Both the position numbers and the translations under genes were made by a program. From Flavobacterium keumense (lineage in GTDB: Bacteria > Bacteroidota > Bacteroidia > Flavobacteriales > Flavobacteriaceae): DNA of 64,000 nt. The notes beneath the pieces are model-generated. The model was not told the origin of the DNA. It ran no database searches and saw nothing but the letters and a program-made list of their open reading frames with translations. This document shows, piece by piece, positions 26,603-35,497 of the stretch. The stretch lies in the NCBI RefSeq assembly GCF_029866485.1, contig NZ_CP092332.1, forward strand, positions 1,302,001 through 1,366,000, read 5' to 3'. Every line of letters begins with the position of its first letter. Positions within the stretch are counted from its first letter, which is position 1.

Positions 26603-27069
26603 TGGCCATTCAAGTAGGTGATGTTGTGCCTCAGTTTAGTGCGGTAGATGCTCAAGGTAATCTTTTTGATAGTGCCTCTGTAATAGGAAAAAAAACAGTA
26701 GTGCTTTATTTCTATCCCAAAGACAATACACCGGGTTGTACTGCCCAAGCGTGTAGTTTTAGAGATCAATATGAAGATTTTTTAGATTTAGGGGCAGAAG
26801 TTATTGGAATTAGTAGTGATGGTTTGGCTTCGCACCAAAAGTTTACTGCTCAATACCAGCTTCCCTTTTTACTTTTGTCAGATACGGACAAAAAAATAAG
26901 AAAATTATTTGGAGTTCCAACCGCTTTTTTTGGACTACTTCCAGGACGAGTTACGTATGTTATAGATGCAAAAGGAGTAGTCCAAATGGTATTCAATAGT
27001 ATGTTAGCGGGGCAACACATCCCGAAAGCCCTCGAAGCGATTAAAAAAATAGTTACACAAGAGATGTAA
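26602..27069 (+). CDS. bcp: Thioredoxin-dependent thiol peroxidase (Bcp/PrxQ family)
   Basis: A 155-residue peroxiredoxin. The peroxidatic Cys and its partner lie in DNTPGCTAQACSFRD at about residues 40-54, the spacing typical of the two-Cys PrxQ group. LLSDTDKKIRKLFGVP follows at about 92-107. It reduces hydroperoxides in the cytoplasm with thioredoxin. It is translationally coupled to queD, with manA 23 bases downstream. Confidence 0.95.
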   Translation: MAIQVGDVVPQFSAVDAQGNLFDSASVIGKKTVVLYFYPKDNTPGCTAQACSFRDQYEDFLDLGAEVIGISSDGLASHQKFTAQYQLPFLLLSDTDKKIRKLFGVPTAFFGLLPGRVTYVIDAKGVVQMVFNSMLAGQHIPKALEAIKKIVTQEM

Positions 27070-27092
27070 CGTTCAATTAGGTTAAAAACAAA

Positions 27093-28061
27093 ATGAAAAT
27101 ACCACTCTATCCATTACAGTTTCATCCTATTTTCAAAGAGCGACTTTGGGGAGGAGAAAAACTACAATCATTGCTTCACAAGCCCATTACTTCCAATCAA
27201 ACTGGGGAGAGTTGGGAATTGTCTACGGTTGAAGGAAATGTGAGTACGATTGCTAATGGAGCTTTTGAAGGACAATTCATAACTTCTGTACTTGCTGAAT
27301 TTCCTCGTGAAATTTTAGGTACAATTGTTTTTGAACGTTTTGGGAATCAATTTCCATTGTTGTTTAAGTATTTAGACGCCAAAGAAGATTTATCAGTTCA
27401 AGTGCATCCTAATGATATTTTGGCTAAACAACGTCACAATTCATTTGGTAAAACAGAGATGTGGTATGTGTTACAGGCTGATACCAATGCCAGATTAATT
27501 GCAGGATTTAAAGAACCGATTGATGCGCCTACTTATTTAAAACATTTAGAAAATAAGACCTTGGTGACTACACTTAACGAAATTAAAGTGCAGCAAGGCG
27601 ATGTGTTTCTCATTGAAACAGGTACGGTACATGCTATTGGAGCGGGGATGGTGGTTGCCGAAATTCAACAAACTTCAGATATTACCTATCGATTGTATGA
27701 TTTTGATCGAGTTGATTCTAATGGTAATCAACGGGAATTGCATGTTGAATAGGCTTTAGATGCTATTAATTACAATACGGTATCGTCTCAAAAAACCTAT
27801 CAAAAAAATAGTAATCAATCCAATCCAGTAGTTGATTGTCCTTATTTTACTACTCAATTTATTCCGTTAGCAGGGGAGATAGAAGTTCAAAAAACAGGAA
27901 CTACCTTTACGGTGTATATGTGTGTAGAGGGTAGTTTTGAACTGGAATTAGCGGGACAAAACTATTCGTATTCTAAAGGTGATACGGTATTAATTCCAGC
28001 TGTATTAACAGCTTTTCAATTGAGTGGAAATTCTTCAATTTTAGAAATTTACATTTCGTAG
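27093..28061 (+). pseudogene. manA: Class I mannose-6-phosphate isomerase interrupted by an in-frame amber codon
   Basis: Read through one TAG at 27750-27752, this frame gives a 322-codon protein of normal manA length. Zinc-site residues are in VQVHPND (about residues 108-114) and GTVHAIG (about 177-183). The N-terminal 219 residues end in RELHVE. The part after the stop, beginning ALDAINYNT, is a clean C-terminal cupin-like half running to a proper stop at 28061. Family members read ELHxEQALDA here, so a Gln codon (CAG) has most likely become TAG. Other genes in the window use TAG as a normal stop, so recoding is unlikely. Either the gene is broken, or a truncated 219-residue enzyme is made, or this is a sequence error. 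Confidence 0.85.
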
Positions 28062-28083
28062 TAGTGAATAGAAAGATTATGCG

Positions 28084-28091
28084 TATTTTTG
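28084..28091 (+). promoter_or_regulatory. Possible -7 box before the 88-residue gene
   Basis: TATTTTTG sits 26 bases before the next start codon within a small inverted repeat (TGCGT ... ACGCA). No good -33 TTG was found at the usual distance. Confidence 0.4.
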
Positions 28092-28117
28092 CACACGCAA
28101 ATTAAAATTACATAAAA

Positions 28118-28384
28118 ATGGCAAACGTTAAAAATTTAAAGAAAGACATCAACTACGTTTTAGGAGATATTATTGAAGCAGTTTATTTATTTGAAGTTTC
28201 TACTTCAGGAGCCCCAACACCAGAAACGAATGCTTTAATTGATGAAGCGATTACAGCTTTTGATACTTTGATTGCAAAAGTAAATGCAAAAAATGTTGAA
28301 AATAAAAAAGCACACTTCAAACAAATCAACGTAGAGTTGGAACAAACTGCTAATCAATTGATTGCTAAAATCAACGAATTATAG
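28118..28384 (+). CDS. Small conserved hypothetical protein
   Basis: An 88-residue, strongly helical, charged cytoplasmic protein (MANVKNLKKDINYVLGDIIE at the start). No signal peptide, membrane segment or known motif. It resembles short helical-bundle proteins common in Flavobacteriaceae whose role is unknown. It has a possible promoter of its own upstream and ends just before the tRNA-Thr promoter. Confidence 0.75.
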   Translation: MANVKNLKKDINYVLGDIIEAVYLFEVSTSGAPTPETNALIDEAITAFDTLIAKVNAKNVENKKAHFKQINVELEQTANQLIAKINEL

Positions 28385-28417
28385 TTCAAAAAAAAGCTAA
28401 AAAAGTGCCGATTTATT

Positions 28418-28447
28418 TTGGAAAAATGAAATTCAGAATTATATTTG
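28418..28447 (+). promoter_or_regulatory. Promoter of tRNA-Thr
   Basis: TTG at 28418-28420, a 19-base spacer and TATATTTG at 28440-28447 match the Bacteroidota housekeeping promoter exactly. The tRNA begins 13 bases further on. Confidence 0.85.
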
Positions 28448-28460
28448 CACCCGTAAAGTT

Positions 28461-28534
28461 GCCGGTGTAGCTCAGCTGGCTAGAGCAGCTGATTTGTAAT
28501 CAGCAGGTCGTGGGTTCGAGTCCCTCTATCGGCT
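28461..28534 (+). tRNA. tRNA-Thr (anticodon TGT)
   Basis: A 74-base cloverleaf. The acceptor strands GCCGGTG and TATCGGC pair with two G-U wobbles. The D arm includes TAGCTCAGCTGGCTAGAGCA, the anticodon stem is GCTGA/TCAGC around loop TTTGTAA (anticodon TGT), and the T loop is GGGTTCGAGTCCC. The discriminator base is T, and CCA is not encoded. It reads ACA codons. Confidence 0.97.
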
Positions 28535-28540
28535 CAAAAA

Positions 28541-28567
28541 ACCATAACGAAAGTTATGGTTTTTTTT
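28541..28567 (+). terminator. Terminator of tRNA-Thr
   Basis: ACCATAAC and GTTATGGT form an 8-bp stem capped by a GAAA tetraloop and followed by seven or more T residues, seven bases after the tRNA end. Confidence 0.92.
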
Positions 28568-28574
28568 ATAAAAA

Positions 28575-28605
28575 AAACCGTCACAACATATCTGTTTGAC
28601 GGTTT
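28575..28605 (-). terminator. Terminator of the DUF4369 lipoprotein gene (minus strand)
   Basis: AAACCGTCA pairs with TGACGGTTT, with a further AACA/TGTT inner stem. Read on the minus strand it is followed by a long T run. It lies 29 bases past the lipoprotein stop and may also act on the + strand as a backup for the tRNA. Confidence 0.85.
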
Positions 28606-28633
28606 TATTTTTTATTAGGTTTTGTTTCTTATT

Positions 28634-29347
28634 TTATTGTTGCTTCTTTTTTAATGAAGCAAGATATTCTGTTAGTTTTTTACCATAAAGGGATTGAGCT
28701 ACTTTAGGAGACATTGATTTTTGGATGGTATCCAAGAATTTAATGTTGATGTCGTAAATTTCAGAAAGTGCAATATATGGTGCTATTTCGTGGTCTTTAT
28801 TGTTGATGGCAAAGTTAGTAGCATACAAGTATTTTCTTTTTATGTTTGATTCTTGTTTTGCACTGATGTTGGCTATTTCTAAGTTGTTTTTGCTTTTCAT
28901 TGCTTTGAATTTTTTTTCAATCAAATCTAAGCTCTCCTCTTGAAAACGGCGATCTACTTTTTTGTATTCATAATATAGATCTTGATTTTTAGATCCTGAA
29001 ACCTTAGCATCTGCAATATAGTTTTCAAGAGTTGTTTCGATGTTTACCTCTCCGGGTTCAGCAAAAAATAATAAATTATTATCTAATGAATTACTTACCC
29101 CTCTATCAAGGAATAAGTATAGCATTTCAGGAGATTTTAATTCTATATTGGTTTCAAAGGTAGAATTTCCGTCGATACCTATAGTATCTAAAGCCACTAA
29201 AGAATCATTTTGTATTCTTTGAACGTATAATGTTCCTTTTTTTAATCCTTTAATATTTCCAGTAAGGTGTAGGTTGTTTTCTAATTTTTTCTCGGAACAA
29301 GCGAATAATAGTACTGATGTTACGAAAGCGATACTTAATTTTTTCAT
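28634..29347 (-). CDS. DUF4369-type lipoprotein
   Basis: A 237-residue lipoprotein with the signal MKKLSIAFVTSVLLFACSEK (lipobox Cys at about residue 17). The N-terminal half after the Cys matches the DUF4369 pattern seen in Bacteroidota thiol-oxidoreductase precursors (LHLTGNIKGLKKGTLYVQ). No thioredoxin CxxC domain follows, and the C-terminal half is helical and charged. The ATG at 29347 is chosen over an upstream start at 29419 because it begins the signal peptide. Function unknown; it probably faces the periplasm or the outer membrane. Confidence 0.8.
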   Translation of the reverse strand: MKKLSIAFVTSVLLFACSEKKLENNLHLTGNIKGLKKGTLYVQRIQNDSLVALDTIGIDGNSTFETNIELKSPEMLYLFLDRGVSNSLDNNLLFFAEPGEVNIETTLENYIADAKVSGSKNQDLYYEYKKVDRRFQEESLDLIEKKFKAMKSKNNLEIANISAKQESNIKRKYLYATNFAINNKDHEIAPYIALSEIYDINIKFLDTIQKSMSPKVAQSLYGKKLTEYLASLKKKQQ

Positions 29348-29406
29348 TGTCGTTTTATTTTGGCGCAAAGTAATGAAAATTGTTGTAAAGCTGAATTTGA
29401 ATTGGA

Positions 29407-29436
29407 AAAAAAATCCCAATCTATTTCTAGATTGGG
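29407..29436 (-). terminator. Terminator of the M61 peptidase gene
   Basis: On the minus strand CCCAATCTA / TAGATTGGG forms a 9-bp stem with a 4-base loop followed by a run of eight T residues, 23 bases past the stop codon. Confidence 0.9.
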
Positions 29437-29458
29437 AAAAATAAAATGAATTTAATTT

Positions 29459-31318
29459 TTAACCTTTTAACCAAGCGTTTTTCAAGTTAGTTTTAGTACT
29501 ATCAGTTGCTTGTAAACCTTCGGTTTCTTCGTAAGGCAAACTTACTTTTCCGGTGAGTACTTGTTCTTTGCCCTCTCTTTTAATTTTGATGGTAATCGCA
29601 TCGTTTTCTTTCCAATTTTCGCTTTCGCCAATCATATCGTAGATGTTGTCTAGATTGTATGCTTTATCATTAATAGCTATAATTATATCGTTGGCTCTCA
29701 AATCTAAGTTTTTGTAGAAATCAATTAAATCGGTATTGGGTCTTACTACAATTTCTTTAGTAGCTTTATCGACAGTAATGTAAGGCGTTTGTCCTTTCAA
29801 GAATACGTTTCCTGGTTTTTTATCTTTTGATTTACTTACACCTACTTTAGCCAAGAAAACATCATATGGAATTGGCGTTGAACCCGACACATAGGTACTT
29901 AAAAAATTCCCTACCTCAGGATAGGTTAGCGAAGTAATTTTAGCAAACAATTCGTTGTCGTTAAAAGCTTTGTGTACGCCATATTCTTTTGATAATTGTT
30001 GCATTAGGTTGAGAATACCTTTTTCTCCATTGCTTTTTTCACGGATAATAATATCAATACACATACCAATCAATGCACCTTTTTGATATACATTCAAATA
30101 TTGCTCTTTGTATGGGCTTTTCAATACATTAGCACTCATGATAGTGAAAGGCATGGTATCGTCAAGTGTTTTGGCTTGTTCTATTTTTTCTGCCATACGC
30201 GTATAGAATTCGGCTTCGTCAATTAAACCTTGATTGATTTGGAACAAATTGGCAAAGTATTCGGTTACTCCTTCATACATCCATAAATGTTGTGACATTT
30301 TAGGCGCATTATAATCAAAGAATTGAATTTCGTTAGAATGAATAGTTAAAGGGGTTACAATATGGAAGAATTCGTGAGATACAACATCTTTCATAGATTT
30401 TTGTAATTCTTCTAACGGCATCATTTCTGGCAAAACAACAGTTGTTGCAGTAGGGTGTTCCAAAGCGCCAAATCCTTTGGCATCAGTATCTTTCATTGAA
30501 GACAGGTAAAGTAAAACACTGTATTTTTTAGTTGAATTGATATTGCCCAAAAACGTTTTTTGAGCGATCATCATCTTTTTCATTTCAGGAGTAATACTTT
30601 CGGCAGTTACTTTTCCTGAAGGTGAGTAGACTGCAATTTGAATGTCCATTCCGTTTACATTGAAACTAGTGTAGTCAGGTTTAGCATACATAATTGGATT
30701 TTCTACTAATTCTGCATAGCGCGGTGTGTTGAATACATCTTTGGTTTTGCTAGCATCAGTGTCAATCATGGAGGTTGCTCCCCAGAGTGTTTCAGGGTGT
30801 GTGATGGTCACTTGGTATGGAATGTCTTTTTTGTCTTGGAAATAGCCTACAAACCCGTGAGTATTTAGCATAAAGTTAGTTCCAGCGTCAATATTGGTAC
30901 CCGCTGGAGAAAAGATATCGGTTCCAAAACCTCCTCCTTTTTCAGTATCAAAAGTATCGTTCACTAAATAGGTGATTTTAGCTAGATTTTTTGCATTCGA
31001 AATTGACCACGTATTGTCGTCTGTTTTGGTAACGGTTAATACAGTTCCTTTTGTGTCAAAGGCTTTAAAATCTTCTACATATTTTCCATAATTGTCTTCA
31101 GAGTACGTTCCAGGAACAATTTTTGGGATACTGTAAGTGATTTTATCTACTGATATTTTGGGTGCTTGAACAGTTACTTTTACCTTGTCGTCTTTTACAT
31201 CGATGAGGTCGATACCTACTTTAATATCTTGAGAAGGTATTGCTTTTTTTTGTGCGTTAACAGCGTTGCTGTTCCAAAGAAATGCTACTAGAGCAAGTGC
31301 AATAATTGATTTTTTCAT
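29459..31318 (-). CDS. M61 family metallopeptidase (glycyl-aminopeptidase type) with PDZ domain
   Basis: A 619-residue secreted peptidase. The signal peptide ends AVNAQ at about residue 22. The N-terminal M61 domain covers about 30-200. The zinc motif HEFFH (in DVVSHEFFHIVTPL, about 315-328) and the downstream LWMYEGVTEYFA with the third ligand Glu define the catalytic domain. A PDZ-like domain lies at about 500-600. M61 enzymes remove N-terminal Gly/Ala and are periplasmic or surface-bound. A strong terminator follows. Confidence 0.93.
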   Translation of the reverse strand: MKKSIIALALVAFLWNSNAVNAQKKAIPSQDIKVGIDLIDVKDDKVKVTVQAPKISVDKITYSIPKIVPGTYSEDNYGKYVEDFKAFDTKGTVLTVTKTDDNTWSISNAKNLAKITYLVNDTFDTEKGGGFGTDIFSPAGTNIDAGTNFMLNTHGFVGYFQDKKDIPYQVTITHPETLWGATSMIDTDASKTKDVFNTPRYAELVENPIMYAKPDYTSFNVNGMDIQIAVYSPSGKVTAESITPEMKKMMIAQKTFLGNINSTKKYSVLLYLSSMKDTDAKGFGALEHPTATTVVLPEMMPLEELQKSMKDVVSHEFFHIVTPLTIHSNEIQFFDYNAPKMSQHLWMYEGVTEYFANLFQINQGLIDEAEFYTRMAEKIEQAKTLDDTMPFTIMSANVLKSPYKEQYLNVYQKGALIGMCIDIIIREKSNGEKGILNLMQQLSKEYGVHKAFNDNELFAKITSLTYPEVGNFLSTYVSGSTPIPYDVFLAKVGVSKSKDKKPGNVFLKGQTPYITVDKATKEIVVRPNTDLIDFYKNLDLRANDIIIAINDKAYNLDNIYDMIGESENWKENDAITIKIKREGKEQVLTGKVSLPYEETEGLQATDSTKTNLKNAWLKG

Positions 31319-31372
31319 TTTGAATTATTTAGATTGGGTTATTAGTATTCTCTTTATAAAAAATGTTACATT

Positions 31373-32311
31373 TTATAACGATTGGATAAAAGTAGTAATT
31401 ACAGATGGTAATTCTTGTATTACTGGTAAATCAGGGTTCGTGTAAGATGCTTTATTTACAGTATCGTCTCCTTTAATTTCTTTAAAAATATGATTCATAT
31501 TAGGGATAATTTTGAGCTGGGCATCTGATTTTGCTTGGTGCAATAATTGGGCTTCGTTCACATTTATTTGAATGTCTTTGTCTCCATTAATGATTAAAGT
31601 TGGGATGTGCAGTTTTTTAATTTCTGTTTGTGGGTTGTATTTAATCCATGAAATTATATAGGGTTGTACACTTGACCTGAATAGGGATGCGAGCATTGGG
31701 TTTTTCAATTCGAAGGTGTTTCCGCTTTTTAAAGTGGCCAAGTTTTTTTCTACTTCTTCTTTTAGAAAAGGAGCCTGTTTTTCGATTTGTTCTAAAAGTA
31801 CCTCGTCGATTGAACGTCCTGCTCCGGCAATTGAGATATAGGCATCGGCATTGCCATTGGCAGCTACCAAACCAATCAAAGCTCCTTCACTATGTCCAGC
31901 AATAGTAATGGTGTGGTACTTTTTTTGTTTTTTGAAATGCAGCAGTACCGTCTTGGCATCGTCTATAAAAGTATCGAAAGACAAACTAGCTTCGTCTAGA
32001 TTGCCAGCTGCCATTTGAGCGAAAATCCGTTTGTCATAGCTATATACGGCAATGTTATTATTGGCTAATGCTTCGGCTAGCAATTGTAAGGAATTGTTAG
32101 TCATTCCTTTTTGATTTCCGTTTCTATCTGTAGGACCTGAACCTGCAATTAAAATAACTAGATTGTTTTTTTTGTTTTGCTTCAAAGGAGTATATAGTGT
32201 TCCTTTTAATAAGGAATTGACACTTAGGGTATCTTTAGTAAACAAAGCTGTTTTTTGTGCAATTCCAGTTGCAGAAAATAATAAGAATAAAAGTAATGTG
32301 GTTTTTTTCAT
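31373..32311 (-). CDS. Secreted alpha/beta hydrolase
   Basis: A 312-residue protein with a signal peptide ending TGIAQ (about residue 19). The oxyanion region reads LVILIAGSGPTDRNGNQKG (about 49-67). The nucleophile elbow is AGHSEGALIG, with Ser at about residue 141. The acid is in NGDKDIQ, and the His in MNHIFKE near residue 275. Substrate unknown; such periplasmic esterases are common in Bacteroidota. It lies 54 bases upstream of the M61 peptidase, possibly the same unit. Confidence 0.88.
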   Translation of the reverse strand: MKKTTLLLFLLFSATGIAQKTALFTKDTLSVNSLLKGTLYTPLKQNKKNNLVILIAGSGPTDRNGNQKGMTNNSLQLLAEALANNNIAVYSYDKRIFAQMAAGNLDEASLSFDTFIDDAKTVLLHFKKQKKYHTITIAGHSEGALIGLVAANGNADAYISIAGAGRSIDEVLLEQIEKQAPFLKEEVEKNLATLKSGNTFELKNPMLASLFRSSVQPYIISWIKYNPQTEIKKLHIPTLIINGDKDIQINVNEAQLLHQAKSDAQLKIIPNMNHIFKEIKGDDTVNKASYTNPDLPVIQELPSVITTFIQSL

Positions 32312-32335
32312 GTGTTTATAGCTTTGTTACTGAAT

Positions 32336-32360
32336 AAAAAAACTCCTGGGATCAGGAGTT
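32336..32360 (-). terminator. Terminator of the DUF2805 gene
   Basis: Read on the minus strand, AACTCCTG and CAGGAGTT form a perfect 8-bp stem with a 4-base loop followed by a T run. It lies directly after the stop codon. Confidence 0.9.
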
Positions 32361-32366
32361 GATTCG

Positions 32367-32645
32367 TTAATCAAATTTATTTTTGATATAATATTTACTG
32401 TCCAAATCTTCGTCAAAATCATCAATTTTAACAGGTTTTGGTTTTGGTTTGCTGGCTACTGCTTTCTTTTTCCACATTTCGAATTTTTCGGCAGGCATTT
32501 TCTTTTTCATAATTTCTAAAACCTCTTTTTCGGCTAGACCAAATTCTTTTTTTATAATTTCAAAAGGGTTTCGTTCTTCTAGGGCTAAAGTCATCAATTT
32601 TTCCGTCTCTTCCCAGCTTAGTTCTTTACGGCTACTCTTTTTCAT
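32367..32645 (-). CDS. DUF2805 / TIGR03643 family protein
   Basis: A 92-residue basic cytoplasmic protein. The first 65 residues match the TIGR03643 pattern (LSWEETEKLMTLALEERNPF, then EFGLAEKEVLEIMKKKMP), a helix-turn-helix-like fold of unknown function. The tail is Lys/Asp-rich. An in-frame ATG lies upstream at 32663; the ATG at 32645 (MKKSSRKEL) is the usual family start. Confidence 0.85.
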   Translation of the reverse strand: MKKSSRKELSWEETEKLMTLALEERNPFEIIKKEFGLAEKEVLEIMKKKMPAEKFEMWKKKAVASKPKPKPVKIDDFDEDLDSKYYIKNKFD

Positions 32646-32729
32646 CGCGTGAAAATAATTCAAATAGGGTTGTTAGTTTTTTGTTAATAGGTTAATGTTT
32701 CAATATTAATAAAAAAAAGAATTACTTTT

Positions 32730-33551
32730 TTAACTGTTTTTATTTTTTTTATGAAAGGGTATTTGCAGTAATTTTTTTAAGTTATTATGTACCTCAGGTT
32801 GTAGGTGGGTGTCAACTCCATATACAATTTCTTCTCTGGGTAAAATCATAAAAGTACCAAATAATCGGTCCCAGATAGAAAAAATATTACCATAATTACT
32901 GTCTGTATAAGGCATAAGATAATGATGGTGTACTTTGTGCATGTCTGGCGACACAATGATATAACTCAACAATAAATCCACTTTTTTAGGTAAAGCAATA
33001 TTAGCATGATTGAATTGGGTGGCAACAACCGATAAGGTTTGGTATAAAAACACCATCCACATCGGACTTCCAACCAATACTACGCCAAGGGTTGTGAATA
33101 CAAATCGGATGACACTTTCGCCAGGATGGTGACGGTTAGCCGAAGTAGTATCAATCCAAGTATCCGTATGATGGATGAGGTGAAAACGCCATAAAAATTT
33201 AACTTTATGTTCAATAAAATGAACTAAATAAGCGCCAATTAAATCGAGCAAAAGTAAACCTAATAGTGCATAGAGGCCAATGTGCATTTCGGGCAACCAG
33301 TTCAAAATTCCGAAGTGATTCGTAACAGTCCAATTTGCCACTTGCAACAAAATGAAAGCCAAACAAAAATTAACAACAATAGTAGTTAGGGTAAAAAAGA
33401 TATTGATCCCTGCATGATGCCATCTACGGTATTTAAAATTAAAGAGCGGGAAGGCATTTTCAATTAGCCAAAAGATAGTGATTCCACCTACTAAAATTAG
33501 ACTTCGATGTGCCGAGGGAATCGTTGAGAAATAATCAATAATTGTATTCAT
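32730..33551 (-). CDS. Sterol desaturase / fatty acid hydroxylase superfamily protein
   Basis: A 273-residue membrane protein with four hydrophobic segments and the three di-iron His clusters of the superfamily: HFIEH at about residues 119-123, HLIHH with a following HH (RHHPGES) at about 132-149, and HKVHHHY at about 213-219. It probably hydroxylates or desaturates a lipid; the substrate is unknown. The ATG at 33551 is used although the frame extends to 33572. Confidence 0.9.
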   Translation of the reverse strand: MNTIIDYFSTIPSAHRSLILVGGITIFWLIENAFPLFNFKYRRWHHAGINIFFTLTTIVVNFCLAFILLQVANWTVTNHFGILNWLPEMHIGLYALLGLLLLDLIGAYLVHFIEHKVKFLWRFHLIHHTDTWIDTTSANRHHPGESVIRFVFTTLGVVLVGSPMWMVFLYQTLSVVATQFNHANIALPKKVDLLLSYIIVSPDMHKVHHHYLMPYTDSNYGNIFSIWDRLFGTFMILPREEIVYGVDTHLQPEVHNNLKKLLQIPFHKKNKNS

Positions 33552-33582
33552 AATGAACTGATTTGAACCCAAATATACACAA

Positions 33583-34185
33583 TTATTTAATCGTTCGGAA
33601 GGTTAAATTGATTCGGGCACCCATAGGTTTGGCTGTTTTTGGGATTTGGTGTTTCCAAAAATGTTGGGTACTTCCTTTCATCAGTAATAAACTGCCGTGT
33701 TCTAAGATAATGTTCTTTTTGGCATCAGCAATAGTATTGTGTTTGAGCTGGAAAACCCTTTCGGCACCAAAACTCAGCGATGCAATAGTTGGATTAATGC
33801 CTAATTCTTTTTCGTTATCGGCATGCCAGCCGTTACTGTCTTTTCCATCTCGGTATTGATTGAGTAAGACGGTTGTGAATGAGCATTCTGTTGTAGCTTC
33901 GATGTAATATTTTATTTTTTTTAAAAGACTATTCCAAGGGTGTGGCTTCATCGTGATATTGGAATACGAATACGGTTTTCCTTCATTGCCATACAAAGCC
34001 GTCAAACGCGGTTGCGGATGAGTTTTACCGTATACTGTGATGTTATCTTGTTGCCAGGCTATTTCTTGGAGTAATTCGGTATAGATGGTATCTGCTTGTT
34101 CTTTGTCAAAAAACTGCGGATAATAGATGATTTCAGCGTCTGGTAAGTTAAGTAGTAGCGGTTCAGAATTAAAAAGTGATTCCAA
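33583..34185 (-). CDS. alkB: AlkB-like 2-oxoglutarate/Fe(II) dioxygenase (alkylated DNA repair)
   Basis: A 200-residue 2OG-Fe(II) oxygenase. The metal triad is His-x-Asp in WHADNEKELG at about residues 118-127 and a distal His in STQHFWKHQIP. The 2OG-binding Arg is in RINLTFR at the C-terminus. Sequence style (PRLTALYG, YKDGKDS-like RDGKDSNGWHAD) resembles ALKBH2/3-type bacterial homologs that remove methyl groups from DNA bases. The gene is one base apart from the EamA gene upstream, so they are co-transcribed. Confidence 0.93.
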   Translation of the reverse strand: MESLFNSEPLLLNLPDAEIIYYPQFFDKEQADTIYTELLQEIAWQQDNITVYGKTHPQPRLTALYGNEGKPYSYSNITMKPHPWNSLLKKIKYYIEATTECSFTTVLLNQYRDGKDSNGWHADNEKELGINPTIASLSFGAERVFQLKHNTIADAKKNIILEHGSLLLMKGSTQHFWKHQIPKTAKPMGARINLTFRTIK

Positions 34186-34186
34186 T

Positions 34187-35083
34187 TTAATCTAATTTTT
34201 TAACATTACTATTCATAATAACAATAGCTAGTATGATTAAACCAATACCTAACCATTGTAGTCCGTGTACATTTTCATTGAGCAGAAAATAGGCCATTAA
34301 TACCGAAACGGGCAGCTCTAAAGCCGAAACAATGCTGCCTAATCCAATTCCAGTCAAGGGAAACCCTGCGTTGAATAATAAGGGCGGAATAATAGTCCCA
34401 AAAAGTGCTAAGACAATGCCCCATTTGGCAAAAATTTCAAAATGAAAAGCACCAGTTTGGTTGGCTATGGCAAATCCGAAGACAATTACCGCGCCGCCTA
34501 ACAACATGTACAAGCTACGCTGTGCTGAGGAAATTCCAATACCTACCCGATTAGCAGTAAACATCGTTGTGGTAAATGAAGCGGCAGACAATAGCCCAAG
34601 CAGAATACCACGCCAATCGAATACCATTTGATTTTCGATTATATTCGTTGCCAAAGCCGTTCCTAGTAGTACCACTACCATCGAAATTATTTTTTTTCCT
34701 GAAGGTATTTTTTTTTCTAAAATCATTTCAAAAACTACGCCCATCCAAACGGTTTGCATCAATAGCACAATAGCTATAGAAACGGGAATGTATTTGACCG
34801 CTAAATAGTAAAAAACACTGGTCATACCTAACGAAGTTCCTGCCAGTAGTAGCTGTGCCATCGTTTTTGGAGTCGCTTTGGTAGCTTGGTTTTTATTTTG
34901 AGCTTTTTGAAACGCATTGATGAGTAGGATTCCGGTAATTCCGTATATAAATTGCGCAATCGTTACTTCGGGCGTGGTGAAACCTTCGGCATAGGCCATT
35001 TTTACAAAAGTAGCTAACATGCCATAACTGGTTGCTCCAAGCGCAATAAGGAAAACCCCTTTTAGTTTTGAACTGTTGGTCAT
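34187..35083 (-). CDS. EamA-family (DMT) membrane transporter
   Basis: A 298-residue inner-membrane protein with ten hydrophobic helices arranged as two EamA halves (about residues 8-140 and 155-292). The substrate is unknown. Its ATG shares one base with the stop codon of the frameshifted DUF2721 gene (TAATG), the same coupling used elsewhere in this window. This supports one operon DUF2721-eamA-alkB. Confidence 0.9.
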   Translation of the reverse strand: MTNSSKLKGVFLIALGATSYGMLATFVKMAYAEGFTTPEVTIAQFIYGITGILLINAFQKAQNKNQATKATPKTMAQLLLAGTSLGMTSVFYYLAVKYIPVSIAIVLLMQTVWMGVVFEMILEKKIPSGKKIISMVVVLLGTALATNIIENQMVFDWRGILLGLLSAASFTTTMFTANRVGIGISSAQRSLYMLLGGAVIVFGFAIANQTGAFHFEIFAKWGIVLALFGTIIPPLLFNAGFPLTGIGLGSIVSALELPVSVLMAYFLLNENVHGLQWLGIGLIILAIVIMNSNVKKLD

Positions 35084-35497
35084 TAGGAATGAATTTGTTT
35101 TTTATCCATTTCTGATAAATCACTCAAATGCAAACGCAAGGCATTAACTGAAATGCTGATTTCCCAAAATGACAACCCCAACGAAATTAAGAGACTTAAC
35201 AAACTTAGCCCGAAGAAATAAATGCTGATGGCTTGCTCTTCAAAGAACAATAATAACATGGCAAAAACAGAACAAAAACAAACACAATACTCCTGCCATT
35301 TGCATGTAACGAATCAAGGTAAGACGTAGGTTAAGATTTTTAATTTCTAATAAAATCATGCGATTTTCTTTCTCTTTATATACTTTTTTTAGTCCACGAA
35401 TGATACTCGCAATAGTTAAAAATCGGTTGGTGTAAGCCAAAAGAATTAATGATGTGGCTGAAAAAAGTAAAGCTGGCGTTCCTATCTCTAAAGTCAT
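35083..35497 (-). pseudogene. DUF2721 membrane protein gene with a single-base frameshift
   Basis: The first frame from the ATG at 35497 encodes a DUF2721 N-terminus (LLAYTNRFLTIASIIRGL, then LRLTLIRYMQMAGVLCLFLF) but runs into a stop near 35240. In the next frame the same strand continues without a stop as VFAMLLLFFEEQAISIYFFG and then LSFWEISISVNALRLHLSDL, which is the expected C-terminal half of the family. It ends at a TAA that overlaps the eamA start. The two halves join if one base is removed between about 35261 and 35292, a stretch with short A runs. The length (415 bases, one over a multiple of three) agrees. It is either broken, a sequence error, or less likely a frameshifting site. 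Confidence 0.85.

Noticed and set aside
27750..27752. Recoding of TAG as an amino acid in manA
   Set aside because: TAG ends several intact genes in the window, including rfbC, and no pyrrolysine-like system is seen. A nonsense change or error is simpler.
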